Shown here: positions 1-8,648 of the stretch, in pieces
How positions within the stretch are numbered: the first letter of the stretch is position 1
Layout of the letters: each line of letters opens with the position of its first letter
NCBI GenBank assembly: GCA_026002875.1
Contig: BPGE01000001.1
Span: 1,240,001 to 1,304,000 of the forward strand
Direction of reading: 5' to 3'
From: Bryobacteraceae bacterium
GTDB lineage: Bacteria > Acidobacteriota > Terriglobia > Bryobacterales > Bryobacteraceae
DNA length: 64,000 bases
Position numbers and translations under genes: made by a program
Notes under the pieces: model-generated
What the model was told of the DNA's origin: nothing
The model's database searches: none
What the model saw: the letters and a program-made list of their open reading frames with translations, nothing else

Positions 1-1748
1 TTCTCCCTCTCCCTGTCCCGCTTGCGCGCGTCCTCCGCCGTGACCGTCTCCTTCTTCCCTTGCTTCTCGAACACCCCCACCGGCTCGCCCAGCTCGCGGC
101 TGCCGATCCCGGAAACCGCATAATCCAGCCGCCGCGCGCCGAACACGAACTGCTCGAAGAACCAGTCCATGTTCCGCCCCGACACTTCATTCACCGTCTG
201 CTGGAAATCCCTCGAGTGCGGGTGCCGGAAGCGCCACCGCTGATGATAGGCGCGCATCACGCGCGCCATCGTCTCTTCGCCCAGCAGCGCCTCCAGCGTC
301 CTCAGCGCCACCGCGGTGCGCGAGTACGAACTCACCGAGTAGCTCGACCCGTCGTAAAACTCCCACGCCCGCGTCGCCAGCGGATCGCGCACCGGATAAC
401 CCGCGTGCGCCGCCCGGTCCATCGACGCCTGCGTCAGCTTCGGCAGCCGAAGCCACGACCAGAGGTTGCGCCCGAACACCATCAGCGGCAGCGCCGTTCC
501 CCCGTACACCTTGTCCACGATCTTGCCCGTCGAATACGTGTTGAACCCCTCGTCGAGCCACGACTCCTCGAACTCGTTGCTCGCCACCAGCTGCATCCAG
601 AACTGATGCCCGAACTCGTGCACCGTCACGATCTCCAGCATCAGCACGTCCGCCGGCGCCCTGTACGACGTTCCCGCCGTGATGAACGTCGGATACTCCA
701 TCCCGCCTGCGCCGCCCGCCCCGTGCGGCGGATCCACCACCGTGATCGTACGGTACGGATACCGCCCGTACCACAGCCCGAAATACTTGAGCGCCGCCGC
801 CAGCGCGTGAAAATGGCGCTCCGTCTGCTCGGCATGCTCCGGCTGGATCAGCGCGATCATCTTCACGTCCGACAGCCGGACATCGTCGATGCGCAGCCCG
901 TGCAGCTTCGCCGCCGCGGCCAGCTCCTCCTGCGTCGTCTGCTTCGCCGCCTCGAACATCCGCTCGAACCGCAGAAACCCCGGCTGCGCCGTCCATGCAA
1001 AGTCGGTCACCGAAGGCTGGACGAACACATAGGTGGATGTGCCGCGCTTCGCGTCATCCGTCTTCCGCACCAGCTCCCCCGTCGCCCCCACCACGAACCG
1101 CGACGGCACGGTCAGCTCCGCGCGGTAATCTCCGAAATTCGCGTAAAACTCGGAATTCGCGTGAAACTGATGGCAATTCCAGCCGCTTTTTTCCGCATAC
1201 CGGAAGCCCCTGGTTTCCCAGACCCCGATTTTCGGAAACCACTGGCCTGCCAGATGGAAATCGCCACGGTAGCCCGTCCGCGCGAACACCCTGGGCAGCT
1301 GCGTCGTGAATTTCATCCGCACCCGCAGCGCCGCTCCCGGCTGCACCGGCGCGGGCAGCGGAACTTCGATCACCGTGCAGTCGTCCCGGTTGCCGTCGTC
1401 CGGCGAAATGCATTGGATGCGCGGCGTCAGATCGGTCCCGTCCTCCAGCTTCATCGAATGGATCTCGATCCAGCCCCAGCCGTCCTCCGCCGCCCGGTCG
1501 CCGCGCAACTGCCCGCCCGACTCGCGGAAAAACGTCGAGCGCGAATTCCGGAACGCGTTCATGTAGAGATGGAACTGCAGCGTCGGAACCGTGTCGGGCG
1601 AATCATTCACCCAGTCGAGCGTCTGTTCGCCCGCGATGACATGCTTGTCCGCGTCGAGCGTCGCACGGATGTCGTAGCTCGCGATCGGCCGCGCCAGCTG
1701 CGCGCACAGGGGCAGGGAAGCGGCAATCAGGATCAGCCAGTGTCGCAT
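1..1748 (-). CDS. M1 family metallopeptidase (aminopeptidase), 3' end beyond the window
   Basis: Zinc aminopeptidase of the M1 (gluzincin) family, read leftward from an ATG at 1746-1748; no stop is reached, so only the first 582 residues are present. A signal peptide is visible (MRHWLILIAASLPLCAQ), indicating export. The family hallmarks are clear: a GGMEYP segment matching the GxMEN exopeptidase motif, then HEFGH at residues 377-381 and the third zinc ligand E400 in WLDEG, exactly 18 residues after the second histidine. These show a catalytically complete enzyme that removes N-terminal residues from peptides in the periplasm or outside the cell. The downstream rhodanese gene's start lies 405 bases upstream on the same strand. 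Substrate cannot be told from sequence. Confidence 0.88.
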   Translation of the reverse strand, partial: MRHWLILIAASLPLCAQLARPIASYDIRATLDADKHVIAGEQTLDWVNDSPDTVPTLQFHLYMNAFRNSRSTFFRESGGQLRGDRAAEDGWGWIEIHSMKLEDGTDLTPRIQCISPDDGNRDDCTVIEVPLPAPVQPGAALRVRMKFTTQLPRVFARTGYRGDFHLAGQWFPKIGVWETRGFRYAEKSGWNCHQFHANSEFYANFGDYRAELTVPSRFVVGATGELVRKTDDAKRGTSTYVFVQPSVTDFAWTAQPGFLRFERMFEAAKQTTQEELAAAAKLHGLRIDDVRLSDVKMIALIQPEHAEQTERHFHALAAALKYFGLWYGRYPYRTITVVDPPHGAGGAGGMEYPTFITAGTSYRAPADVLMLEIVTVHEFGHQFWMQLVASNEFEESWLDEGFNTYSTGKIVDKVYGGTALPLMVFGRNLWSWLRLPKLTQASMDRAAHAGYPVRDPLATRAWEFYDGSSYSVSSYSRTAVALRTLEALLGEETMARVMRAYHQRWRFRHPHSRDFQQTVNEVSGRNMDWFFEQFVFGARRLDYAVSGIGSRELGEPVGVFEKQGKKETVTAEDARKRDRERE

Positions 1749-1784
1749 GCAGGGAACTGGCCGCCCAGCATACCGCAGCGCGCG

Positions 1785-2153
1785 CTATTTTTCCACCGGC
1801 AGGCCGCGCTCCACCCAGTCGCGCCAGCCCCCGGCCAGAGAAAGGCAGTTCGTGTAGCCCATCTTCTGCAGGTTGTCCGCCGCCAGCGCGCTGCGGTAGC
1901 CGCCGCCGCAGTAAAGAACCAGGGTGGCCGAGGGATCCGGAACCAGCCGCTCGATGTCGCGCTCGATGACTCCCTTGCTCAGATGGATCGCGCCCGGAAT
2001 GCGCCCGGCGTTCCACTCGCTCTCCTCCCGCGTGTCGACGAGGATGTGCTGCCGCCCGCTATCGCGCCACTCGAGATACTCGGGAATCGTGATCTCGCGG
2101 ACGCGCGTCTTGGCGTCTTCCACCAGCTTCAGGAATCCAGGCGAGTGCTTCAT
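1785..2153 (-). CDS. single-domain rhodanese-like protein
   Basis: A 122-residue protein consisting of one rhodanese fold. The active-site loop reads YCGGGYRS with the presumed persulfide-carrying cysteine at C82, and the DTR motif near residue 40 is typical of the family. Such stand-alone rhodaneses (GlpE/PspE type) move sulfane sulfur between thiol acceptors; the real partner is unknown. No signal peptide, so cytoplasmic. The reading frame stays open further upstream, but the ATG at 2151-2153 (MKHSPGFLK) begins the conserved part and the upstream extension has the composition of non-coding DNA. It sits 36 bases upstream of the peptidase gene on the same strand and may be cotranscribed with it. 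Confidence 0.85.
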   Translation of the reverse strand: MKHSPGFLKLVEDAKTRVREITIPEYLEWRDSGRQHILVDTREESEWNAGRIPGAIHLSKGVIERDIERLVPDPSATLVLYCGGGYRSALAADNLQKMGYTNCLSLAGGWRDWVERGLPVEK

Positions 2154-2178
2154 CGAACCCGATTGTACCGGATCGCCA

Positions 2179-2214
2179 CAAAAAAGGGGACAGGAACACA
2201 ATTGCCCTTTTTTG
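2179..2214. repeat. inverted repeat CAAAAAAGGG / CCCTTTTTTG
   Basis: Perfect 10-bp inverted repeat (2179-2188 and 2205-2214) around a 16-base loop that begins GACAGG. It lies just upstream of the rhodanese start. The A-run, G-run and T-run make it look like a bidirectional terminator hairpin, but the GGGGACAG word ties it to the repeats further right, so a REP-like palindrome is the other reading. Confidence 0.6.
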
Positions 2215-2300
2215 AGCGCCTGATTGTGCGCCCGCACCACCGGTCTTCGCTCCCTTTCGCCGCCGTCGCCGATCCGCCCGTCACGCTTCCGGACAGAGTC

Positions 2301-2336
2301 GAGAATCGGGGACAGAATCGGGAGAATCGGGGACAG
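2301..2336. repeat. tandem direct repeat GAGAATCGGGGACAG
   Basis: The 15-mer GAGAATCGGGGACAG occurs at 2301-2315 and again at 2322-2336, a 21-base period. A short GGGGAC/GTCCCC inverted pair follows at 2368-2373 and 2384-2389. The GGGGACAG core is the one found in the neighbouring hairpins, which suggests a cluster of degenerate repetitive extragenic palindromes. Confidence 0.5.
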
Positions 2337-2641
2337 CCTGAATTGAGCGCTTTGTCTCCGGAGCCTCGGGGACGGAGCGGTGTGTCCCCAGCCTGCGGCA
2401 ACAGGACAATCCGGTTCTGACAAACCAGCCGAGACTGCCAGAGAAAGCTGTCCCGTTCGCGCAGCAGCGGTTGTTCGGAAAGGCGGGCAATTCCTCCCGG
2501 CTCCCTGGCGCCGCTCCTTTCCGTGCATACGGTAGTCGAGCCTGCACGGGCCGCCCGGAAACCGGTTCTGGCAACATCAGGAATCCCCGGAAACCGGCCC
2601 TCTGGCCCGCACGGTTTCGCCATCCCTGGCAAGAAACCGCC

Positions 2642-2702
2642 GGGGGACAGAGCGCCGTATCCCAGAGCCGCGGGACACAACGCTCACTTCAGGCTGTCCC
2701 CC
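2642..2702. repeat. inverted repeat GGGGGACAG / CTGTCCCCC
   Basis: Perfect 9-bp inverted repeat (2642-2650 and 2694-2702) separated by 43 bases. Paired GGGGACAG/CTGTCCCC arms are the arrangement expected of REP/BIME elements mobilised by REP-associated tyrosine transposases. No transposase gene is in the window. Confidence 0.5.
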
Positions 2703-3546
2703 ATTCCGGCCCCGCTTCCAGGATCCGGGAAGCGGCGAGAAAACCTGCGGACGGCTCGTTTCCGCAGCGCCCATCACAAACGATGTTTCCAATCGAATCA
2801 ATCACTTGGCCCCTCCGTGTTTGCGCGGCCGTGCAATACTCTCTGGTGCGGGGATACGAATCTCTGGCCAGATTCCCCCGCTTGGAACCGGACTGCCTGG
2901 TAGGGCGGCCGCTCCGGCGGCTTTCTCCATTCCAGGCAGCCTCGTCGCTTCGGCGGCAGGATAGCGGATGTCCCAAGGTAAGACCTGATGAGCCTGAACA
3001 AATACGGCCCATTCGGTGCCGCGCCTCGACGGAGGGCGGACACGCGGCCGGGCTGCGCATCGGCGCGTTCCGGTTGACACGCGCGAGGCCAACGGCGCCG
3101 GACTCCTCGAATGGATCCGGCGCCGCGCCCGCCTGCATCAACCCCTTCGCCCCGCCTCGACTTTCTCCACTTCCCGCACCCGAAGTGTATCCACAGAGAC
3201 GGGAATGGTAACTCATCGCCCTTTTTCCGCGCGCCCGGTTGATCGCCCGGGCAGCCTCCTCTGTCCCTGCAGCCTGACGGCGCAGGTACGCCCGTCGCGC
3301 TTGCGGCGGCAGGCGTGGAGGAGTGGACAGGGAAGGAAAACCAGCCGCCTGCCCGCTCCCAATGTCAACCTCCCCCGAGATTCACGTTTTGGAGCGGGCC
3401 GGCGGCCGAACTGCTTCCACTGTAAACCGCCCCGTCATGCGGCCGCCAGTGCGAACAGCGTGCCCAGCGGCGATTTCAACAGGATTTTTCTGTTTTCCCT
3501 GCAACGCGTTAGACTGTGAATGGCGTGGACGCCCTGTGCATAAAAC

Positions 3547-4704
3547 GTGAATGCCATGAAATGTTCTGGAATTGACGCCCTCACCGGCGAGGCTGTCGAG
3601 GTGCGCGGGGAGCGAGGCGTGATCACCTCCGTCGAACCGCTCCTGGACCGCCCTGCCTCGCTGCCCTGGCTGGCGCCGGGCTTCATCGACTTGCAGGTGA
3701 ACGGCTATGCAGGCGCCGACTATTGCTCGGCAGAGACGCCTCTGGAAGCGATCGAAGCATCGCTGAAGGCGCAGTTCGCCTGCGGCACGACGCGCCTGTT
3801 GGCCACGGTGATCACCGGCTCGCCGGAGGGCATGCTGGCGGCGATCCGCCATCTGGCGCGGGCGCGGCGCGAGCTGCCGCACGGAAGCGCGATCGCAGGC
3901 ATCCATGTCGAAGGGCCGTTCATTTCGCCGAAAGACGGCCCGCGCGGCGCGCACCCTCGCGAGCATGTCCGTCCGCCCGACCTGGACGAATACCGCCGAT
4001 GGCAGGACGCGGCCGAGGGCATGGTGCGCATGGTGACGATCTCGCCGGAATGGCCCGGCGCGCTCAAGTTCATCGAAGCCATCATTGGCGAGGGCGTCGT
4101 CGCGGCCATCGGCCACCTCGACGCCACGCCGCAGCAGATCGAGGATGCCGTCCGCGCCGGCGCGCGGATCTCCACGCATCTTGGCAACGGCTGCCATGCG
4201 GTGCTGCCCCGCCACCCGAACTATCTCTGGCATCAGCTTGCCGAAGACCGCCTGGCCGCATCGTTCATTGTCGACGGGATTCATCTGGGAGCCGACTTCC
4301 TCCGCGTGGCCCTGCGAGCCAAAGGCGTGGAGCGCAGCGTGCTCATCACGGACGCCGTCGCCCCGGCTGGATGCCCGCCGGGGCCTTACCGCCTGGGTGA
4401 AGTCGACGTCGAGCTCCATCCGGAAGGCAGGGTGACGCTGCGCGGCCTGCCGCGGCTGGCCGGCAGCGCGCTGCGCATGGACCGCGGCGTCGAGAACCTG
4501 ATGCGCATCGCCGGCCTGAGCCTGCAGGAAGCGCTCACCATGGCGGCGCGGAACCCGGCGCGTCTCGGCCGCATCGAGCACCGTCAGCGCGGCCTGCAGC
4601 CGGGCGAGCGCGCCGACGTGATCGAGTTTGATTTCGACCCGGCCGCGAAGTCCGTGCGCATCCGCCGCACCTGGCTGGACGGCCAGCCCGTCTGGCAGTG
4701 CTGA
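3547..4704 (+). CDS. NagA-like N-acetylglucosamine-6-phosphate deacetylase
   Basis: A 385-residue amidohydrolase-superfamily enzyme of the NagA type, which removes the acetyl group from GlcNAc-6-phosphate in amino-sugar and cell-wall recycling. Visible motifs: APGFIDLQVNG near residue 43, HVEGPF at 120-125 (metal-binding glutamate), IGHLDAT near 186, THLGN near 209 and LITDAVAPAG near 270 (catalytic aspartate). The HLGNG version, in place of the HLFNAM of the enterobacterial enzyme, suggests a divergent subgroup, so substrate is a family-level assignment. The frame opens with GTG at 3547; ATG at 3556 is equally possible, and neither has a strong ribosome-binding site. No amino-sugar neighbours: the gene stands alone, convergent with the OmpA-like gene. 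Confidence 0.82.
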   Translation: MNAMKCSGIDALTGEAVEVRGERGVITSVEPLLDRPASLPWLAPGFIDLQVNGYAGADYCSAETPLEAIEASLKAQFACGTTRLLATVITGSPEGMLAAIRHLARARRELPHGSAIAGIHVEGPFISPKDGPRGAHPREHVRPPDLDEYRRWQDAAEGMVRMVTISPEWPGALKFIEAIIGEGVVAAIGHLDATPQQIEDAVRAGARISTHLGNGCHAVLPRHPNYLWHQLAEDRLAASFIVDGIHLGADFLRVALRAKGVERSVLITDAVAPAGCPPGPYRLGEVDVELHPEGRVTLRGLPRLAGSALRMDRGVENLMRIAGLSLQEALTMAARNPARLGRIEHRQRGLQPGERADVIEFDFDPAAKSVRIRRTWLDGQPVWQC

Positions 4705-4759
4705 AAGCCGGCCTGGCCTGCATTCCGCCCGCCCCATTCAGGCTGCCTCCAACGACAAA

Positions 4760-4788
4760 GCCCGCTTCCGGCCGGGCCGGAAGCGGGC
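4760..4788. terminator. hairpin terminator between convergent genes
   Basis: Perfect 13-bp stem GCCCGCTTCCGGC / GCCGGAAGCGGGC (4760-4772, 4776-4788) with a 3-base loop. It lies between the ends of the NagA-like gene and the OmpA-like gene, so it can serve both directions. T-tracts are short (TTTG on the minus side, CTTG on the plus side). Confidence 0.6.
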
Positions 4789-4823
4789 CTTGCGATTCAG
4801 GTGCGCGGGAGCCGCGTCCCTGG

Positions 4824-6686
4824 TTACTTCGGGCAGCCGAGCCGCTTCAGCAGCTTCTCGTCGAGCTGCTTGGCGTCCTTGAACGCCGGCGGCATCTTGG
4901 TTCCCTTCGGCACCAGCCAGACCTCGACGCGCCGGTTCTGATCGGCTGTGGAGACCATCTGGCCGGCGCGCTCCTTCGAAGCGGCGCGGGCGGCGGTGCC
5001 GCAGAGGCCGGGCTGCATGTCGGAGACCTGCTCGGTGCCGACCCAGGTGACCTTGATGCGCGACTTGTCGACGTTGGCGCAGGTGCCGCCGCCGGCGGTA
5101 AGGACCGCATAGGCGTTCAGCACGCGGCGCATGTCGAGGTCGCTCGGCCGGCCGGTCCGGGAGACTTCGTCCTGATCGATGTGGCCGATCAGCACGACCT
5201 CGTAGTCGGGATCAGCAGCCTTCGGCGCGACTTCTTCGAGCAGGATGCGCTTGCCGCAGTTGTTGACGCGGGCGCTGTTCTTGCTGAAGATCACGTCGGA
5301 GTAGCGGATCGAAGTCGGCACAAAGTCGACCTTGATCTGCGCCGTGCCCGTGGCGGAAGCGCCGCGGTCGTCGGTGACGCGCACGGTGGCCGTGACGGTC
5401 TTGGACTGGATCTTGCCGCCCTGCTCGAACTTCACCGCCTTGCTGTCAAACGTGGCGGTGGCGGAAGTCGGGTTCTGCACGGCGCCCTCGGTGACCGTCC
5501 ACTGGAAGCTGATGGTCGAGCAGGCGCTGCCCGTGCCCTGCGCGCTCAGCGCCGCCGTCTGCCCGTACTGGATCGTTGCCGGGTTGGCGGTCACGTTGGA
5601 CACGGTGGGCGGGTTGTAGGGCTGCACGTTCAGCGACAGCGGAGGCGCCGAGGCGACGCGAACCGGGTGGTTCGGGTTGTTTTCGGCTTCGACGTCCAGC
5701 TCGATCTTGTAATCGCCCGCGCGGTCCGGCGTGAAAGAGAGCTCAGGCGAGTTGCCGCCCATCGGCTGGCCGTTGACCTTCCACTTGTAGGTGAGGGAAC
5801 GGCCCGCAGGGTCGCTGGCGCCCGAGTTGCGCACCGTGATGGCGCGGCCCTGGCACAGCGTGCCCGGCCCGACGCTCAGCGTTCCGGCGTTCAGAGCCGG
5901 CAGCGGACCCGGCGGCGGAGGCGGAGGCGCCGGGGCTTCCGCCTTGCGGCCGATGTAATAAGTGATGCCCGCGGTCGTCTGGATGCCGTGCAGCTTGTCC
6001 CCGCGCGGGATGTAGAGTCCGCCGTTCGGGTAGTCGGCCAGACGGAAGGTCGGATTCTTCGTCCAGAGGCCGCGGGCGTCGAAACGCAGGCCCCAGCGCT
6101 CGGTCAGATGCCACTTCAGGCCGCCGCCGTAGTTCATTGCGGGGTTGATGTTGGCGTCGAGGTTCTGCGCATACAGGTTGGCATTCAGCGGGCTCCTCGC
6201 CCAGCCCTTCGCCGAATCCGTCGGCGCCATATAGACCGCGGAGATGCCGGCGGTCAGGAAGGGGCGGATCTTCGAGCCGCGCTCCGTCCAATAAAAGACC
6301 GGGTTCAAGGAATACTGATAAATCCTGTGACCGAAGTCATACTGCGGCTGGCCGGGCGCCGCCGGCGACTGGAACCGCACGTTGTTCGTGCTGTACGTGA
6401 ACGCCTGTTCAAGGCCCACGTAGCGCCAGATGTTTTCCGTCACGCGGAAGCCGAAGGCCCCGCCGTTGACGAGTTTCGTCCCCAGGCCGCTCGAAACGCC
6501 CTGGAAGAAGCTGCCGCCGCCGAATGCATTGAGTTCGACCTTGTCTGGCAGCTCATCTCCTCCCGACGGTGGCTTGGCCGCCTGCTGCCCTGCCGCGCCG
6601 GGAACGAACACAAGCGCCACAAGAGCGACAGCAAGAATCCACCAACGGTAGCTGGAACAGTATTTGCCTGCACGTGTATAGTTCAT
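4824..6686 (-). CDS. OmpA-like outer-membrane protein with beta-barrel and PKD-like region
   Basis: About 620 residues from the ATG at 6684-6686, which has an AGGTG ribosome-binding site; an in-frame ATG at 6713 overlaps the upstream stop and is less likely. After a signal peptide (WWILAVALVALVFVPGAAGQ) comes an N-terminal region resembling an eight-stranded barrel (aromatic-rich repeats, fitting porin-like proteins), then a Pro-rich linker (PPPPPP), one or two immunoglobulin/PKD-like domains (residues about 270-450), and a C-terminal OmpA-like domain with IRYSDVIFSKNSARVN, LIGHIDQDE and NRRVEVWL. The OmpA domain normally binds peptidoglycan and anchors the outer membrane. It follows the Asp-box propeller gene by 16 bases, so both probably come from one transcript. 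The lipid- or peptidoglycan-facing role is inferred. Confidence 0.8.
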   Translation of the reverse strand: MNYTRAGKYCSSYRWWILAVALVALVFVPGAAGQQAAKPPSGGDELPDKVELNAFGGGSFFQGVSSGLGTKLVNGGAFGFRVTENIWRYVGLEQAFTYSTNNVRFQSPAAPGQPQYDFGHRIYQYSLNPVFYWTERGSKIRPFLTAGISAVYMAPTDSAKGWARSPLNANLYAQNLDANINPAMNYGGGLKWHLTERWGLRFDARGLWTKNPTFRLADYPNGGLYIPRGDKLHGIQTTAGITYYIGRKAEAPAPPPPPPGPLPALNAGTLSVGPGTLCQGRAITVRNSGASDPAGRSLTYKWKVNGQPMGGNSPELSFTPDRAGDYKIELDVEAENNPNHPVRVASAPPLSLNVQPYNPPTVSNVTANPATIQYGQTAALSAQGTGSACSTISFQWTVTEGAVQNPTSATATFDSKAVKFEQGGKIQSKTVTATVRVTDDRGASATGTAQIKVDFVPTSIRYSDVIFSKNSARVNNCGKRILLEEVAPKAADPDYEVVLIGHIDQDEVSRTGRPSDLDMRRVLNAYAVLTAGGGTCANVDKSRIKVTWVGTEQVSDMQPGLCGTAARAASKERAGQMVSTADQNRRVEVWLVPKGTKMPPAFKDAKQLDEKLLKRLGCPK

Positions 6687-6702
6687 GTGGAGTTCACCTG
6701 CC

Positions 6703-8637
6703 TCATCTTCCATTATGCACTTTCGGGATGTTCAAATCCAAGAAAAAAACGCCCGCATCCGGCGTTAAGCCCAACAATCGCTTGCCCTTGGCATCGGGCA
6801 GCAGGAGCTGCCGCAGGCTCACGGCCGGCAGGTCCGCATCCTCCAGAACCCTCCACGTCCGGCCCGCATCCGTGGAACGGTAGATGCGTCCGAACTGTCC
6901 GGCGAACACCTCGCCGCCGCGGCCGGGCCTTGCCGCCAGCGTGCCCACCGTGCCCGGGGCCAGCCCCTGCTCGACCTTTTCCCAGTGCCTGCCTTCATCG
7001 GCCGAAAGATACATGCCATCGGCCGTGGCCGCCAGCAGCGTCGATTCGGTGATGGCCATGCTGTAGACGCTCGAGACGGGAAACAGCATGCTGAGCACGC
7101 GCCAGCTGGCGCCGCCGTCGGTGCTGAGGTAAACCGTGTAGGCGGTGCGGGCCAGGACGCGTCCGCCATCGGCTTGCGCGGCGATCAGTTCCTGCACGGA
7201 GTGCCGGATGTTTGCGGTCGTCAGCCGGACAGGCTGCCAGCTGGCGCCGAGATCCGCGCTGCGCCACAGGCCGATGTCCGTGCCGGCCAACAACACTTCC
7301 TTCCCTGCTGCCATCACGCAGGCCAGCGCCTGGATGCGCACTCTGGCGCCGCCGCCGATGCGAAGCGGAGTCCAGTTCCTGCCGCTGTCGAGGCTGCGGT
7401 AGATGCGCTCGTCGTTGCCCGCGAACAGCAGTTCATCCTTCGAGGGGCAGGCGGCGAGGCGCGTGACATGACCCTCGGGAAATGTTTTCGTCTTCGGCAC
7501 GGGCTGCCAGCCCGCGCCGCCGTCGGCGCTGGCGAACAGGCCCCCCCATTGGCCGTCGCCCGAGATGTTGAGATAGAGCGTGCGGCCTGCCACGGCGAGT
7601 CCGGCCGAGCGCCGGCTGGCAAAACCCTCGTTGATCTGCACGAACGATTCGCCTGCGTCGGCGCTCTTCCAGAGTCCGCCGCCTTCGGTGGCCAGGTAGA
7701 TGCGGCGCGGGTCGCGCGGGTCGAAGGCCATCGAGTAAACGTGCAGGCGGTTGACGCGGCGGAAAGTGGCCCCGCCGTCGGTGGACTTCAGAAGCCCCAG
7801 CGTGGTGCCGGCGAAGATCGTGCCGTTGCGGCCGGGCATCTGACGCACGACGTGGGTGCGGCGCTGCTCGGGCGGGATGCCGCGGAATCGGCTCCAGTTC
7901 CGGCCGCCGTCTTCGCTGCGGTAGATACCGCTGCAGGCGCTGGCCAGCACGCGTTCCGGGCGGGCAGGGTCGATGAAGATCGAGAAAACATCGGAGTCGT
8001 CGATCATCCCGTCATGGATGATCTGCCAGGTCTTTCCGCCGTCAGTGGTCTTCCAGGGCAGATGCGTCGTCCCGGCGTAGATGATGCGGTCGTCGCGCGG
8101 ATCAATCGCGACGGCGGTCACCGACCGCAGCTCGTGATTGTAGGGGGGCGAAATCCGGACCCACGTGCGGCCCGAGTCCTCGCTCTTCCAGACGCCATCG
8201 CGCGTGGCGGCGGCCATCCTGCGGGGATCTTTTTCGTACCAGGCCAGCGCGTGCGTGGACAGTCCCTCGACGCCCCCGGCAGCCTTCCAGGTGGCGCCTT
8301 CATCCTCGCTGTACCAGACGCCCGCCCCGATGCCCTGCGGCGTCTCGGCTGCGGCCAGGTAGAGGCGCGGCTCGGCAGGATGAATCATGACTGCGCTGAT
8401 GGTGGCCGAAAAGTAGCGGGGGAAATTCAGGCGCTCCCACCACGCTCCGCCGTTGACGGAACGGAAGACGAGCGAATTTCTCGCGCCCGCCAGAAGCGTG
8501 TCCGGACGGTGCAGATCCACCCAGACGGAGGTCGCCGAACCGCCCCAGGGGCCGGCGGCCTGCCACTGCGCCGCCGCGGGCGCGCACAAGAGGAGCGCGG
8601 CTGAAACAATTCCGGCGGAAATGATTCTGCGGCCCAA
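6703..8637 (-). CDS. secreted Asp-box (BNR/sortilin-like) beta-propeller protein
   Basis: 644 residues with an N-terminal signal peptide (ending CAPAAAQ). The body is a series of Asp-box repeats of the S-x-D-x-G-x-x-W kind: SEDEGATW, SEDSGRTW, TTDGGKTW, SEDGGRNW, STDGGATF, SADAGESF, SLDSGRNW, SADLGASW, STDGGASW, SADEGRHW, STDAGRTW. Such repeats build beta-propellers seen in sialidases, sortilin/VPS10 and photosystem assembly factor Ycf48; no sialidase catalytic residues are recognised, so it is more likely a binding or scaffold protein. The frame starts at a TTG (8635-8637), eleven bases after the glpD stop, and runs into the OmpA-like gene. Function unknown beyond extracytoplasmic location. 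Confidence 0.75.
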   Translation of the reverse strand: MGRRIISAGIVSAALLLCAPAAAQWQAAGPWGGSATSVWVDLHRPDTLLAGARNSLVFRSVNGGAWWERLNFPRYFSATISAVMIHPAEPRLYLAAAETPQGIGAGVWYSEDEGATWKAAGGVEGLSTHALAWYEKDPRRMAAATRDGVWKSEDSGRTWVRISPPYNHELRSVTAVAIDPRDDRIIYAGTTHLPWKTTDGGKTWQIIHDGMIDDSDVFSIFIDPARPERVLASACSGIYRSEDGGRNWSRFRGIPPEQRRTHVVRQMPGRNGTIFAGTTLGLLKSTDGGATFRRVNRLHVYSMAFDPRDPRRIYLATEGGGLWKSADAGESFVQINEGFASRRSAGLAVAGRTLYLNISGDGQWGGLFASADGGAGWQPVPKTKTFPEGHVTRLAACPSKDELLFAGNDERIYRSLDSGRNWTPLRIGGGARVRIQALACVMAAGKEVLLAGTDIGLWRSADLGASWQPVRLTTANIRHSVQELIAAQADGGRVLARTAYTVYLSTDGGASWRVLSMLFPVSSVYSMAITESTLLAATADGMYLSADEGRHWEKVEQGLAPGTVGTLAARPGRGGEVFAGQFGRIYRSTDAGRTWRVLEDADLPAVSLRQLLLPDAKGKRLLGLTPDAGVFFLDLNIPKVHNGR

Positions 8638-8648
8638 CTCTCAGGCTA

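Larger units (their letters stand above)
2154..3546. other. long non-coding region with GGGGACAG repeats
   Basis: About 1.4 kb without a believable gene: open frames on both strands have scrambled, Arg/Pro/Ser-rich translations and no family resemblance. The left half (2179-2702) holds repeated GGGGACAG words, some facing each other as inverted repeats (listed separately). The right half up to 3546 holds no structure I can name. It contains the upstream region of the NagA-like gene but no convincing promoter was recognised. Confidence 0.6.

Noticed and set aside
60-2420. A 786-residue plus-strand open frame opposite the peptidase and rhodanese genes
   Set aside because: Arg/Pro/His-rich translation with no domain, lying opposite two well-supported genes; a GC-rich antisense frame.
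4698-7052. Long plus-strand frame over the OmpA-like and Asp-box genes
   Set aside because: Low-complexity antisense of real genes; no motif and no ribosome-binding site.
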